DNA of 64,000 bases from Shewanella loihica PV-4 (GTDB lineage: Bacteria; Pseudomonadota; Gammaproteobacteria; Enterobacterales; Shewanellaceae): the NCBI RefSeq assembly GCF_000016065.1, contig NC_009092.1:310001-374000 (forward strand), given 5' to 3'. Below, piece after piece: positions 25,862 to 36,900 of the stretch. Made by a program: the position numbers and the translations under genes. The notes under the pieces were generated by a model, which saw nothing but the letters and a program-made list of their open reading frames with translations, did no database searches and was not told the DNA's origin. Position 1 is the stretch's first letter. Each line of letters starts with the position of its first letter.

Positions 25862-27273
25862 TATTTTACTCCCCCTTCATATTCGCGCTCACCCTTCCAA
25901 ACCTCTGGGCGAGTCACACGAAGCGATTCCAGTAGTCTACCCGTAGCGTTAAGGATGCGATATTCGGAGATGATCTCGTCGTATTCGGCATCGAGGTAAT
26001 CCTTACGCGCTTCAAACAGTTCGTTTTCGGTATCCAGCAAATCCAATAGGGTGCGCTGGCCCAGGTTGAACTGTTGGCTATAGGCGACTTGCGTATCCTT
26101 GGCGGCGATGACGTGATCGCGGATATACAGCTTCTGCGGCTCTAGCATCTCGTAGGCGTTCCAAGCCAGGTTGACCCCTTCGACGACCTGACGGTAAGCA
26201 CGTTGACGAATCTCTTTCGCCTCGCCAATCTTGTAGGCCGCTTCCTTCTCGCGGGCTAAGTCTTTACCACCGGCGAATAGGTTGTACTTCACTCGTACCA
26301 TAGCGATAAGGTCATTGTTATGACCACCGACATTTTGTGAGGCGAAGGCTGAGTAGCCATCTTCGCCATCCAGGTTATCGTTCCAGTTACCACCCAGCTC
26401 TAGCGACAGCTTAGGATAGTAGTTGGACTGGGCAGATGAACGCTCGTTCTCTGCCGCCGAGATATCACTCGCGGCCGATTTCAGAATAGGATGGTTTTCC
26501 TGGGCAACCTTGAGACCGTCGGTGAGGTTGGTCGGCAGCATATCGTCATCGGGGACCGGGACGATCAGGTTTTCCGGCTCTTTCTCGACGATACGGATAA
26601 ACTGCGCCTTGGCATCGAAGAAGTTATTCTTTGCCGCGATCACGTTGGCGTTGGCACGTGCCAGACGACCTGTGATCTGAGACAGGTCGGCGACTGAGCC
26701 CAGGCCTGAATCGGTACGCTGCTTAATCTGATCGTAGATGTCTTTGTGACTCTGCAGGTTTTTCTCTGCCAAAGTCAGCACCTGCTCACTGCGGATATAG
26801 TTAACATAGACCTTGGCTACATCTAGCGCGATATCTTCGGCCGCGGCAAACAGAGCCCATTGGTCGGCGCTGGCTTCGAAGCTGAAGCGATCCACTTCGC
26901 TCGAGGTGTAGAAACCGTCGAATAGCATTTGTTTGATGCTAAAACCGACTTCACCACGCATCAATTCGATGACGCCATCCTTGTCAACATCGCCCTGGCC
27001 TGCACGGCGTCGGGTAGATGGACTGTTTGTCTGTTCCCAGCCATAGCCACCACTGATATCAACAGTAGGCATGTAACCGGCGATTGCCTGATTGACCTGC
27101 TCTTCACGCGCCTTGAAGCGATTAAATGCGATGCGAATATCTGGATTGGTATCCAGCGTATGGGCCACAGCCTGTTCTAGCGTTTGGCTAGAGGCTGCCC
27201 CCGGTATCAACATCGCACTAATGGCGAGTGCCATGGCACTGCGCTTTAGTTGATGCATGGTTTGCTTACTCAT
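25861..27273 (-). CDS. aggA: TolC-family outer-membrane channel of the adhesin exporter
   Basis: A 470-residue outer-membrane factor. A signal peptide (residues 1-29, ending MLIPGAASSQ) is followed by two repeats of the outer-membrane efflux protein fold, with long helices rich in Gln, Glu and Ala (TLEQAVAHTLDTNPDIR, RTDSGLGSVADLSQ, RTLLDLLDTENELFEARKDYLDAEYD). It forms the trimeric channel in which LapA-type adhesins remain plugged by their N-terminal module. The frame opens at 27315, but the ATG at 27273 is chosen for its strong ribosome binding site (aggggggt) and signal peptide. AggA is the S. oneidensis name; lapE is the Pseudomonas equivalent. Confidence 0.93.
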   Translation of the reverse strand: MSKQTMHQLKRSAMALAISAMLIPGAASSQTLEQAVAHTLDTNPDIRIAFNRFKAREEQVNQAIAGYMPTVDISGGYGWEQTNSPSTRRRAGQGDVDKDGVIELMRGEVGFSIKQMLFDGFYTSSEVDRFSFEASADQWALFAAAEDIALDVAKVYVNYIRSEQVLTLAEKNLQSHKDIYDQIKQRTDSGLGSVADLSQITGRLARANANVIAAKNNFFDAKAQFIRIVEKEPENLIVPVPDDDMLPTNLTDGLKVAQENHPILKSAASDISAAENERSSAQSNYYPKLSLELGGNWNDNLDGEDGYSAFASQNVGGHNNDLIAMVRVKYNLFAGGKDLAREKEAAYKIGEAKEIRQRAYRQVVEGVNLAWNAYEMLEPQKLYIRDHVIAAKDTQVAYSQQFNLGQRTLLDLLDTENELFEARKDYLDAEYDEIISEYRILNATGRLLESLRVTRPEVWKGEREYEGGVK

Positions 27274-27304
27274 TTGGTTAACCCCCCTGGTTATTGTTGT
27301 GAAC

Positions 27305-28687
27305 TTAACGTTCACGCAGAGCAGTGTCTCTTGCTCTCAAAATTGGATTAAGTATGTACTCCAGAACGGATCTTTGCCCAGTGATGACATCTACCGTGGT
27401 TAACATGCCAGGTATGATGGGCATCAGGGTGCCGTCGTCTTTCGTCAAACTTGATAGTTCAGTTCTAACCCTTACAAGATAGAAACTGTTTCCCTCTTCG
27501 TCCTGTGTTGTATCGGCACTGATGTGCTCCACAACGCCATTGAGGCCACCGTAACGCGTGAAATCGTAGGCGGTAACTTTGACAACGGCGGGTAAGCCAG
27601 GATGTAAAAATGCGATATCTTTCGGAATGATCTTGGTTTCGATCAGCAGCTGATCTTCCGATGGCACTATCTCAATGATGTCGATGCCAGGCTGTACAAC
27701 ACCACCTAAGGTGTTGATATGAACTGTCTTAATGGTGCCATTTACCGGCGACACTATCTCGGCCTTGCTCACCTTATCGCGCGCGCCCACCTGGGCCTCG
27801 TTGATGCGCGACAGACGTGTCTGCATCTCGTTGAGCTGGGTGCGGGCCTCGGCGGCGTAGACGAACACGGCCTCGCGGCGCTTCAGGATGGCTTCATCCT
27901 GTGATGCCTTGAGCTTAGGCCTGAGTAGCCTGAGAGAACTCAGCTCGCCGCGAATGTCGTTGACGTTACGTTCAAGCTTGAGCAGTTCGACCTCGGGCAC
28001 AATCCCCTTGTCTGCCAGCGGGCGGGTTAGCTCGAGCTCGCGGGTCACCAGCTGGAAGCTGGTTGTCAGGGTGTTGATCTTAGAGGCCAGCTCTTCGGTT
28101 TCCTGCTGTTTCTGTTGGATCTGGCGCGCCAGGATCTCCAGCTGGTTGCTCAGGTTGTCCAGTCTGCCCGAATATTCGTCGCGCTGACGCTCGATTAAGT
28201 CGTGTTCGCTTTCGGTCAGCTCAGGCGGGAACTGTAGCGGCTGCTTGGCGATCTTCACCTGTTCGCGCCAGTCGGCGGCGACATCTGAGATGGTGATGCT
28301 GTTAAGCTCGGCGCGCAGACGAATAACGTTGGCCTGCAGGCTGTAGACCTCCTGCTCCTGCTGAGCGAAGTCTGAACGGAAACGGGTGTCATCTATGCGA
28401 ACCAAGGGTTGGCCCTTGGTGACCGTCATGCCTTCGCGGACATAGAGCTCTTTCATGATGCCGCCATCCAGACTCTGAATCACCTGCACCTGAGACGAGG
28501 GGATCACCTTGCCCGTACCTGTGGTCACCCGGTCGAGCTCGGCAAAGTAGGCCCATACCAGGAAGCTGAAGGCGAGGGCGGCCAGGGCCCAGATGATCAG
28601 CCTGTGGCTGGTGGGCGCATCTGTCATCATGGCGCCATAGACGTCATCGACCATCTCGAGGTCTTGAGTCGTTAAGTGCTTACTCAC
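27305..28687 (-). CDS. Membrane-fusion (HlyD-family) adaptor of the adhesin exporter
   Basis: A 460-residue periplasmic adaptor of type I secretion, LapC-like. One membrane helix lies near residues 28-50 (IIWALAALAFSFLVWAYFAEL). A lipoyl half-domain (GTGKVIPSSQVQVIQSLDGG), a long coiled coil (about 110-310) and the second half of the lipoyl and beta-barrel domains follow, with the HlyD signature near the end (VKVTAYDFTRYGGLNG). It links the ATPase to the TolC-like channel. The start is the GTG at 28687, preceded by ggagggcc and overlapping the ATPase stop by 8 bases, so it is translationally coupled. The longer open frame overlaps the ATPase gene and is not used. Confidence 0.92.
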   Translation of the reverse strand: MSKHLTTQDLEMVDDVYGAMMTDAPTSHRLIIWALAALAFSFLVWAYFAELDRVTTGTGKVIPSSQVQVIQSLDGGIMKELYVREGMTVTKGQPLVRIDDTRFRSDFAQQEQEVYSLQANVIRLRAELNSITISDVAADWREQVKIAKQPLQFPPELTESEHDLIERQRDEYSGRLDNLSNQLEILARQIQQKQQETEELASKINTLTTSFQLVTRELELTRPLADKGIVPEVELLKLERNVNDIRGELSSLRLLRPKLKASQDEAILKRREAVFVYAAEARTQLNEMQTRLSRINEAQVGARDKVSKAEIVSPVNGTIKTVHINTLGGVVQPGIDIIEIVPSEDQLLIETKIIPKDIAFLHPGLPAVVKVTAYDFTRYGGLNGVVEHISADTTQDEEGNSFYLVRVRTELSSLTKDDGTLMPIIPGMLTTVDVITGQRSVLEYILNPILRARDTALRER

Positions 28688-30860
28688 TCTTCGGCCCTCC
28701 CGATAACAGCCCCTTGGCGAGCTGGTTGAGCACCTGCTCCTTCGGACCGTCGGCCACCAGATGGCCACGATCTAATACCAAGATGCGGTCCACTAAGTTG
28801 AGCAGGTGCATCTTGTGGGTGATCAGCAGCAGGGTGCGCTCCTTAGAGACATTTCTCATGGCGCGGATAAATTGCTTCTCGGCGCGGGCATCCAGGCTGG
28901 CGGTCGGCTCATCCATCAGGAGTACCGGTGGGTCATTCAAGGTGGCCCTCGCCAGCGCGATAGTTTGGCGTTGACCACGGGAGAGGGATTGCCCCCCCTC
29001 GCCGACCTGTTGATCTAAGCCTTCGGTCTCGATATCGGTAAACTGGTTGACGCCAGAGAGCTGTACCGCACGGATCAGTTGATGCTCGGTGACCTGACGG
29101 GTACCGAACAATATGTTGTCGCGAATCGTGCCGTGGAACAGTGTGATGTCCTGTGGCAGGTAACCGAAGTTTCTACGCAGATCCGTCGGGTGGATCTGCG
29201 CCGAATCCAATCCGTCATAGCGCAGGCTACCTTTGGTCGGTTGGTAGAGGCCTACCAACAGCTTGGCCAGGGTACTCTTGCCCGAGCCGTTGCGTCCTAT
29301 GATGGCGATGCGCTCACCCGGTGCGATCGACAGCGACATGGGGTGCAGCACGGGTCGCTCAGAGCCTGGGTAATTAAAGCTGACATGATCGGCATTGATC
29401 TGCCCTTTCAGACGATGTTTGCTGACCAGATGGCCTTTATTTTCAAACTCATCCTCTTGGGTCATGATCTGATCAAGCTGTCTTAGGGCGCTGGCGGTAT
29501 GGTTGCCTCGGGTCATCAGGCCTGCCAACTGCGCCATGGGTGAGATGGCGCGGCTCGACAGGATAACCGCGGCGATAATGCCGCCCATTGAGATGTCGTT
29601 ATCGGCGACACGATAGACCCCTAAGATCACCACGCAGACCACTGAAAGCTGCACGGTAAAATTGGCGACGTTGGTGACCGAGGTGGAGATCTTCTTCACC
29701 TTCAACTGCCAGTTGGCGGTATGACCTATCATCTGCTGCCAGCTCTTCTGCACTAAGCCTTCGGCGCCACTGGATTTTATCGACTCGATGGAGGCCAGGG
29801 ACTCGATAAGATGACCGTGTTTTAGGCTGGAGAATTTGTTGCTCTCTTCGATAGCCGCTTTGAGCCTGGGTTGCATCAATAGGGTATAGCCGATAATGAT
29901 ACAGCCGCCGATCACAGGAATGATGGCCAGGTCGCCGGCGACGATATAGATGATCAACATGAAAAACAGCGCGAACGGCAGATCGACCAAGGTGGTGATG
30001 GTTGCCGAGGTTAAGATCTCGCGTATGCTGTCGAACTCGCCTAGTTGCCGCGCCATGCCGCCTATGCTGGGGGAACGCTTCTCTAGCGGTATGCCGATAG
30101 CCTTAGCGAAAAGCCGCGATGACACTATGATATCGACCTTCTTGCCGGCGACGTCGATCAGGTAGGCCCTGAGTTGTCGCATAATTAAGTCGAAGATATA
30201 GGCGATGCCGGCGCCAATGGCGAGCACCCATAGGGACTCGAAGGCGAGGTTGGGCACCACCTTGTCATAAACGTTCATGATAAACAGGGGGGATACCAGG
30301 GCAAACAGGTTAACCAGCACTGAGGCGATTAGGGCGTCGCGGTAGATAGGCGCTGAATCTTTCAGGGTCTGAATAAGCCAGTGAGTGCGACTGTCGTGTA
30401 GATGCAGATCTAAGCCCATGTCGCCACGGTATTGCTGCTTCACGAGGAACAGATAGCCGACATACATGGCCTCGAGCGCCTCAATGCTGAGCTCTTCCTC
30501 ACCACCGGTTTCTGGTAGCTGAATGACGGCCCTGTCTTTGTCTATGTCGATCTCTCTTAATAGACAGGCATTCTTATCTTTGAGGAGCAAGATACAAGGC
30601 AGAAGAATAGGCGAGATCTGATCCAGTCCCTTACGGGTGAGCTTGGCTGCTAAACCGGCTCGACCGGCAGCCTGAGGCACAAGTTCTGGTGTCAAAATGC
30701 TCCCCGACAGCGGTAGGCCAGCGGCTAATGACTCGCTGGAGCAGGGGCTGCCGAAGTATTCTGTCAATAACACTAAACTGTCTAACAAGGGATCGACAGT
30801 CACTCTTTGGGAGGCTGAAACTGTCCATTGTTCAGTTTTTGGAGACGCTGAAGCTTGCAC
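28680..30860 (-). CDS. Type I secretion ABC transporter (permease-ATPase) of the adhesin exporter
   Basis: A 726-residue inner-membrane exporter, LapB/RtxB-like. Residues 1-150 form a C39-like domain that lacks the catalytic cysteine position (LVLLTEYFGSP) and so probably binds substrate without cutting it. A six-helix membrane domain (about 165-460) and an ATPase domain (about 490-720) follow, with Walker A GRNGSGKST around K528, signature LSRGQRQTIALARA, and Walker B VLLMDEPTASLD. The only usable start is the GTG at 30860, since an in-frame stop lies four codons upstream. It leads the export and control genes from its own probable promoter, downstream of the bpfA terminator. Confidence 0.92.
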   Translation of the reverse strand: MQASASPKTEQWTVSASQRVTVDPLLDSLVLLTEYFGSPCSSESLAAGLPLSGSILTPELVPQAAGRAGLAAKLTRKGLDQISPILLPCILLLKDKNACLLREIDIDKDRAVIQLPETGGEEELSIEALEAMYVGYLFLVKQQYRGDMGLDLHLHDSRTHWLIQTLKDSAPIYRDALIASVLVNLFALVSPLFIMNVYDKVVPNLAFESLWVLAIGAGIAYIFDLIMRQLRAYLIDVAGKKVDIIVSSRLFAKAIGIPLEKRSPSIGGMARQLGEFDSIREILTSATITTLVDLPFALFFMLIIYIVAGDLAIIPVIGGCIIIGYTLLMQPRLKAAIEESNKFSSLKHGHLIESLASIESIKSSGAEGLVQKSWQQMIGHTANWQLKVKKISTSVTNVANFTVQLSVVCVVILGVYRVADNDISMGGIIAAVILSSRAISPMAQLAGLMTRGNHTASALRQLDQIMTQEDEFENKGHLVSKHRLKGQINADHVSFNYPGSERPVLHPMSLSIAPGERIAIIGRNGSGKSTLAKLLVGLYQPTKGSLRYDGLDSAQIHPTDLRRNFGYLPQDITLFHGTIRDNILFGTRQVTEHQLIRAVQLSGVNQFTDIETEGLDQQVGEGGQSLSRGQRQTIALARATLNDPPVLLMDEPTASLDARAEKQFIRAMRNVSKERTLLLITHKMHLLNLVDRILVLDRGHLVADGPKEQVLNQLAKGLLSGGPKSE

Positions 30861-30907
30861 CTTAAAAGCTTATCCTTAAGATTTTATTATAAAATTATCG
30901 TAGAACA

Positions 30908-30937
30908 ATTATAGAAGTAATACCAAAACATCACCAA
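30908..30937 (-). promoter_or_regulatory. Possible promoter of the secretion operon
   Basis: On the minus strand a -35 TTGGTG (30937-30932), an 18-base spacer and a perfect -10 TATAAT (30913-30908). It lies between the bpfA terminator and the start of the ABC exporter. The -35 is weak. Confidence 0.4.
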
Positions 30938-30942
30938 AGTAA

Positions 30943-30980
30943 AAATGACACCAATTAGCCGAAACTAGTTGGTGCCATTT
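30943..30980 (-). terminator. Intrinsic terminator after the giant adhesin gene
   Basis: AAATG (30943-30947) pairs with CATTT (30976-30980), CACCAA (30949-30954) with TTGGTG (30969-30974) and TTAG (30955-30958) with CTAG (30965-30968), loop CCGAAA. The minus strand then runs into a T-tract. It lies 15 bp past the bpfA stop. Confidence 0.82.
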
Positions 30981-30994
30981 GTTACTGACCTTTA

Positions 30995-33900
30995 TTAAGG
31001 TACTAGATGCTGGATCTGACTATCATCGTCTTGGGTTGTCGGTACTGCAAAGCTCGAAGCCGCCTGGTTCACGTTGGCATTATCTACGATTAATGCACCG
31101 TTACCCTCTGAGCCCAATAAACCGTTGATGATTTGACCATCGGTTGTGCCAAGATGGCTCAGGTCGACGCCGTCGAGGACGATCGTCTGATCCACATGAC
31201 CATCATTATTGGCATCAATCTCGATAGTGGTTGAACCATTATCAACGGTGAAGTGCAGGTAGTCTTCCAAGTTACCGCCATTCTCTCCCTGGAGCAGATC
31301 GCTCAGATCCAGTTTGTCCTGGTTGATATCGAAATCGGTAATGTGGTCGGTACCCGTATCACCTTGCTGCCAAACGAAGGTATCGGCTTCGCCATCGGCC
31401 TTACCTGTGCCACCGGTTAGGGTGTCATCGCCCAGGCCGCCGATAAGGATATCTTCTCCGGCGCCGCCGATCAGCATGTCGCTGCCGTGACCGCCAAGCA
31501 GCATATCATCGCCGCTACCACCATGAAGCTCATCATCACCGCCCTGACCGAAGAGGATATCATCTCCTTGGTTGCCGGCAATAATGTCGTCGCCGTCATG
31601 GTCGCGTGAGGTGTCGAATAGCGCAGGGTTGGCTGCTACGAACTCGTGAACATCTTGGATTGTAACGGTTGAAGCATCTTCACCCAGTTGCAATGCTACA
31701 TATTTTTGCAGTGCTGCGTAGCCCTGACCGTCGATGCCATCAAACTGTACGAGATCGCCAAAGACGATGTCATTACCTTCACCAGCGTTAACAGTGTCAT
31801 CACCCTGAAGTAGCATCTCCTTAGAACCTAAGATAATGCTCGCCAGGTCACTCACATTGATATTGGTGGCTACGTTACCATCTGAATCATAAGGGGTAAG
31901 CTTGTTTAGACTTATACCGCTGCCTATGCCAATAGCTTCTACGTTAGACAGGGTATTTAGCACTTGGAAGGCAGCCAATGCTTCAGACTCTGCCGTGACG
32001 TCTGTACCATTACCATTACTGTATCCAGAGGCGATCTTCGCGACATAGTAGTCGCCATTTTCGTCTACTCTGATAGAGCCAATTTGGCGGCCATCCATAT
32101 CGTATCTTGAATAGCCCGACCAATAGTTGATGTTGCCGTATTCGTCAATTATCACTTTTCCGCGATAAGTTAACTCTTTTCCTGGAATATAATCATTAAG
32201 AAGATCTGATAGGGTTCTATCGTCTCCGCTTCTGTAATTATCGGTATAATAAACCCACACATCTTCAGGATCGGCATCAACGTTGTAGTTGTTGGTTTCA
32301 CCGTCTGTGATGAAGTAGGTGAGGTTTGTGCCTGTGTTCGAAGCGGCCGAGCCATGGCTAAACCAATCGATAACCGTCTCAAATGCCGCCTCATAGTTGG
32401 TTCTGCCATTGTCGCTGCTGATTTCGTTCAGTACGCTCTCTAACTTAGAGATAGCATCTGAATCGGCTAGATTAACGGCCACATGTGCCTTAGTGCCGCT
32501 ATTGAAGTCGACAAGTAATACGTTCACAGTACCGGAAGTCGCACCGCCAACGCTGGCCTTCAAGGTATTGAAGACCTGAAGTAGCTGGTCTTTAGCCGAT
32601 TCAATTCGGTTCGAGCCCATACTTCCTGACGAATCCAGGATAAAGGCGACATTGTAGTTTTCGCCTTGTACTACCTGTATGCCAGTTGTGTCACTGACGA
32701 TGACATCATTATCTTCGCCACCATTGATCACGTTGTCGCCATCGGTGCCGTTGTCATAGTGGTAGTTTCTCAGCGAAACATCCAGAGTAGTCTGGCTAGA
32801 CGCGCTATCAGAGTTGCTTTGTTCAACTGAGCTTGCCTTAATGGTCAAGGTGAATTCCAGATCGCCATTGTAGCTATCGTCCGCCTTGATGCTGAGGTTG
32901 CCCAGTTGGTTAACTGCGACTGTCCAGCTGCCATCAGCATTTAGTGTGCCGGCGGATAGCGAGACGCCACTTGGAACGCCTTGAATGGTTACGTCTGTCA
33001 GTGACTCACTACCATCTCTGTCGACGAGTGCCACGTTTATATCCAGGGCGACTTCGCCTTGGACTACGTCACCAGTACTTGCGCTCAGTATAGGTGCATC
33101 GGCGACGGCTACGACATTCAGATCGAGAATAGCCGTGTCACCCGTATTGGTGAGATATTCAATCTGTGGCAGCGTGCCACTCCAATGCAGGTTTGGTTCG
33201 AACGTAAAGCGACCATCTGCGTGGATACTCAGTTTGCCTTCAGCAAGGTTAATGGTGCTGCCATCTGCCTGATATGTATTTCCTGATAGCTTAAAGCTAA
33301 CGATAGATAACTCGTCATCAGGATCGATATCATTGGTGAGCAGGTTACCAGATAGGTCATGATCTTCTGTTCCGCGAACACTATCATTTACCGCTTCCGC
33401 ATAGTCACTGACAGAGACGGTGATAGTGGAAACAGCCTTCTGTCCCAGAGCATCGACGCCGACAATGTTGATGCCGCTAATCACTAGATTCTCGGTCGAC
33501 ACATTATGTGGGAAAGAGGCCAACAGTTCGGCAGTTACGCTAACGCTTCCCTCTTCACCACTTTCGATACGGTCACCATTGAGAGTAAGACGGATAGCCT
33601 CTTTACCCATGAAGGTGCCGATGAGCTGTCCTTCATCATTAAATGACCAGCTAATCTTCGCATTGACGCCAGAAACATGAATGTTATCCGTATCGCCAAA
33701 CTGGAATGCCGTAATCGACTCACTGCCAGACTTGAAACGCAGCGACTGTGAGTCTGACTCGGTGCCATCTTTGTAAAGATCGGCTTCGCTCAGCATAGAT
33801 ACAGCATTTGAAGTCAGCGCCGTTGGAGCCGTTGTCGTGCTGCCTGGTGCATCCAGATCGACATGGATAGAACCTGTTGAGGTATCACCGTCGCTGTCGG

Positions 33901-36900
33901 TTACATCGACCACAAAGTCGAGATCTACATCCACGGTTGAGCTGACGATGTTTTCCGCCGAAGTACCAGTAAACTGGAAGTTGGAATGATTATCCAACGA
34001 GCTGGTAGAGATCTCGATATAACTGATTTCACCAAGGTTTCCAATGGTCTGCCCGTTGGTTATATCGCCTTCACCTAGCAGATTGCCATCGGCATCATAG
34101 GCCTTGAAATGAATATAGGTGGCGCCGTCAAAACTGACTGAAGCCGAAGCCACATCATTGGCATAGTCAATAATCAGATTTTCGCCTTGATCGACGAAGG
34201 CATTCGCCACACCGAATCCGTTGGTGTTGCCGTTTACTGTACTGGAGATATTGCCAACAGTCGATGTGAGCGAGAACACCATAGCGTTATTTGGATCTAC
34301 GTCATTGATGTCGTTGTCGATGATGTAGTTAGTACCGTCGAAGGTGACATACACTGCAGGCGTGTTACCGCCCTTACCGCCACTCATGTTGGCAACGGTA
34401 ACTGTGCTGAGTTCATCGATGGCATGTTTCAGGTCTAGCTGATAGGTACCGCCATTAGGATCGATAGAGAGAGTAAAGATCACCGATTGTGCGCTATTGC
34501 CCGAATCATATGCCGAAGGAGTACCACTGGTATCCGAATAAGCAATGAGCATGCTTGGGTTGGCCGGATCTACATAGTAGAACACGGTTAATCCACCTGC
34601 CGTAATGCCCGAGTCAGAGAAGGTGCCTGCCCCCGAAATGTTGCCAGAGAGATCGGCGCTAAAGCCTTGATCTGCGCCGTCTACATTTATCACACCATCA
34701 TAGATGCCTGCGGCGTTATCACCGGCAAGGTCTAGTGGATTGACCGTGACGCCGTCATCGATAACCTTCACTGATACTGTGCCTGTCGCTGTGTCATTGG
34801 CGGCATCAGTCGCAACGACTGTAATGCCGTTAATCACAAGTTCATCGACACTGGTTCCATGCGGTAAGTTGTCTAGTAGAGTCACTGAGACGGTAACAGT
34901 ACCTGTCGCACCTGCGCTGATGTTACTACCCGATAGGCTAAGTTGAAGTACTGCATTGCCATCGATTTTGCCGATCAGGTTACCCGAGCTATCTAGGCTC
35001 CAGCTAATGTTTGCATCAAGGCCGCTGACATTGATATCCCCAATGTTGCCAAAAGCAAAACCTGTTACATCGTAAGCACCTGCAGTGAAGCTCAAACCTG
35101 CGCTGTCGCTGTCGGTTGCAGTGCCTTGGGTGTTGGCATCATCGACTATAAGGTCAACATTGTTGCCGCCGTCGACACCTGGGGTGACCGTGATAGTCAG
35201 GGTCGCCGTCTCACCGGTGTTGGTGGTGTAGGTGACAACCGGTACGCTGCCGTTCCAATCCTGGTTTGGCGTGAAGCTGTAGCTACCATTGCTGTTAACC
35301 ACCAGTACGCCGCCCGCCAGGGTGACGCTGTCACCGGCAATAAAGCTCTCTTGTGAGCCGTTGCCGTCGGTGTCGAGGGTGAAGCTGACCACGCTGGTGT
35401 TGCCGGCCTCATCGTTGCTCAGCACGTTGCCGCTGGCAACAGTGTCTTCTGCCACGGTGATCGCATCGTTGGCCACATCGGTGTTGTCTGGGGTGACCGT
35501 GATGGTCAGGGTCGCTGTCTCACCGGTGTTGGTGGTGTAGGTGACAACCGGTACGCTGCCGTTCCAATCCTGGTTTGGCGTGAAGCTGTAGCTACCATTG
35601 CTGTTAACCACCAGTACGCCGCCCGCCAGGGTGACGCTGTCACCGGCAATAAAGCTCTCTTGTGAGCCGTTGCCGTCGGTGTCGAGGGTGAAGCTGACCA
35701 CGCTGGTGTTGCCGGCCTCATCGTTGCTCAGCACGTTGCCGCTGGCAACAGTGTCTTCTGCTACGGTGATCGCATCGTTGGCCACATCTGTGTTGTCAGG
35801 GGTGACTGTGATGGTCAGGGTCGCCGTCTCACCGGTGTTGGTGGTGTAGGTGACAACCGGTACGCTGCCGTTCCAATCCTGGTTTGGCGTGAAGCTGTAG
35901 CTACCATTGCTGTTAACCACCAGTACGCCGCCCGCCAGGGTGACGCTGTCACCGGCTGTGAAGCTCTCTTGTGAGCCGTTGCCGTCGGTGTCGAGGGTGA
36001 AGCTGACCACGCTGGTGTTGCCGGCCTCATCGTTGCTCAGCACGTTGCCGCTGGCAACAGTGTCTTCTGCTACGGTGATCGCATCGTTGGCCACATCGGT
36101 GTTGTCTGGGGTGACCGTGATGGTCAGGGTTGAGGTGTCGGTGCTTGAGCCGTCGGTGAGCACATAGGTGATCACTGGTACCGGACCGTTGTAGTTGGCG
36201 GCCGGGGTAAAGCTGTAGCTGCCGTCAGCGTTCAGGGTGAAGCTGCCGACGCCATTGATGTTAACCGCCTGACCCAGGGTGAATGGGCCGGTAACGCCGT
36301 CGATGCTGAAGCTCTGCACGCTCAGCTCGCCATCGACGCTGGTGTCATCAATCACATTACCTGTGGTGGCGCCGCTGTCTTCATTGACGTTAATGACTTC
36401 GTTGTCATCGGTGAAGTCATCGTTGACCGGATCAACCGTGATGGTCAGGGTTGAGGTGTCGGTGCTTGAGCCGTCGGTGAGCACATAGGTGATCACTGGT
36501 ACCGGACCGTTGTAGTTGGCGGCCGGGGTAAAGCTGTAGCTGCCGTCAGCATTCAAAGTGAAGCTGCCGACGCCATTGATGTTAACCGCCTGACCCAGGG
36601 TGAATGGGCCGGTAACGCCGTCGATGCTGAAGCTCTGCACGCTCAGCTCGCCATCGACGCTGGTGCCATCAATCACATTACCTGTGGTGGCGCCGCTGTC
36701 TTCATTGACGTTAATGACTTCGTTGTTATCGGTGAAGTCATCGTTGACCGGATCAACCGTGATGGTCAGGGTTGAGGTGTCGGTGCTTGAGCCGTCGGTG
36801 AGCACATAGGTGATCACTGGTACCGGACCGTTGTAGTTGGCGGCCGGGGTAAAGCTGTAGCTGCCGTCAGCGTTCAGGGTGAAGCTGCCGACGCCATTGA

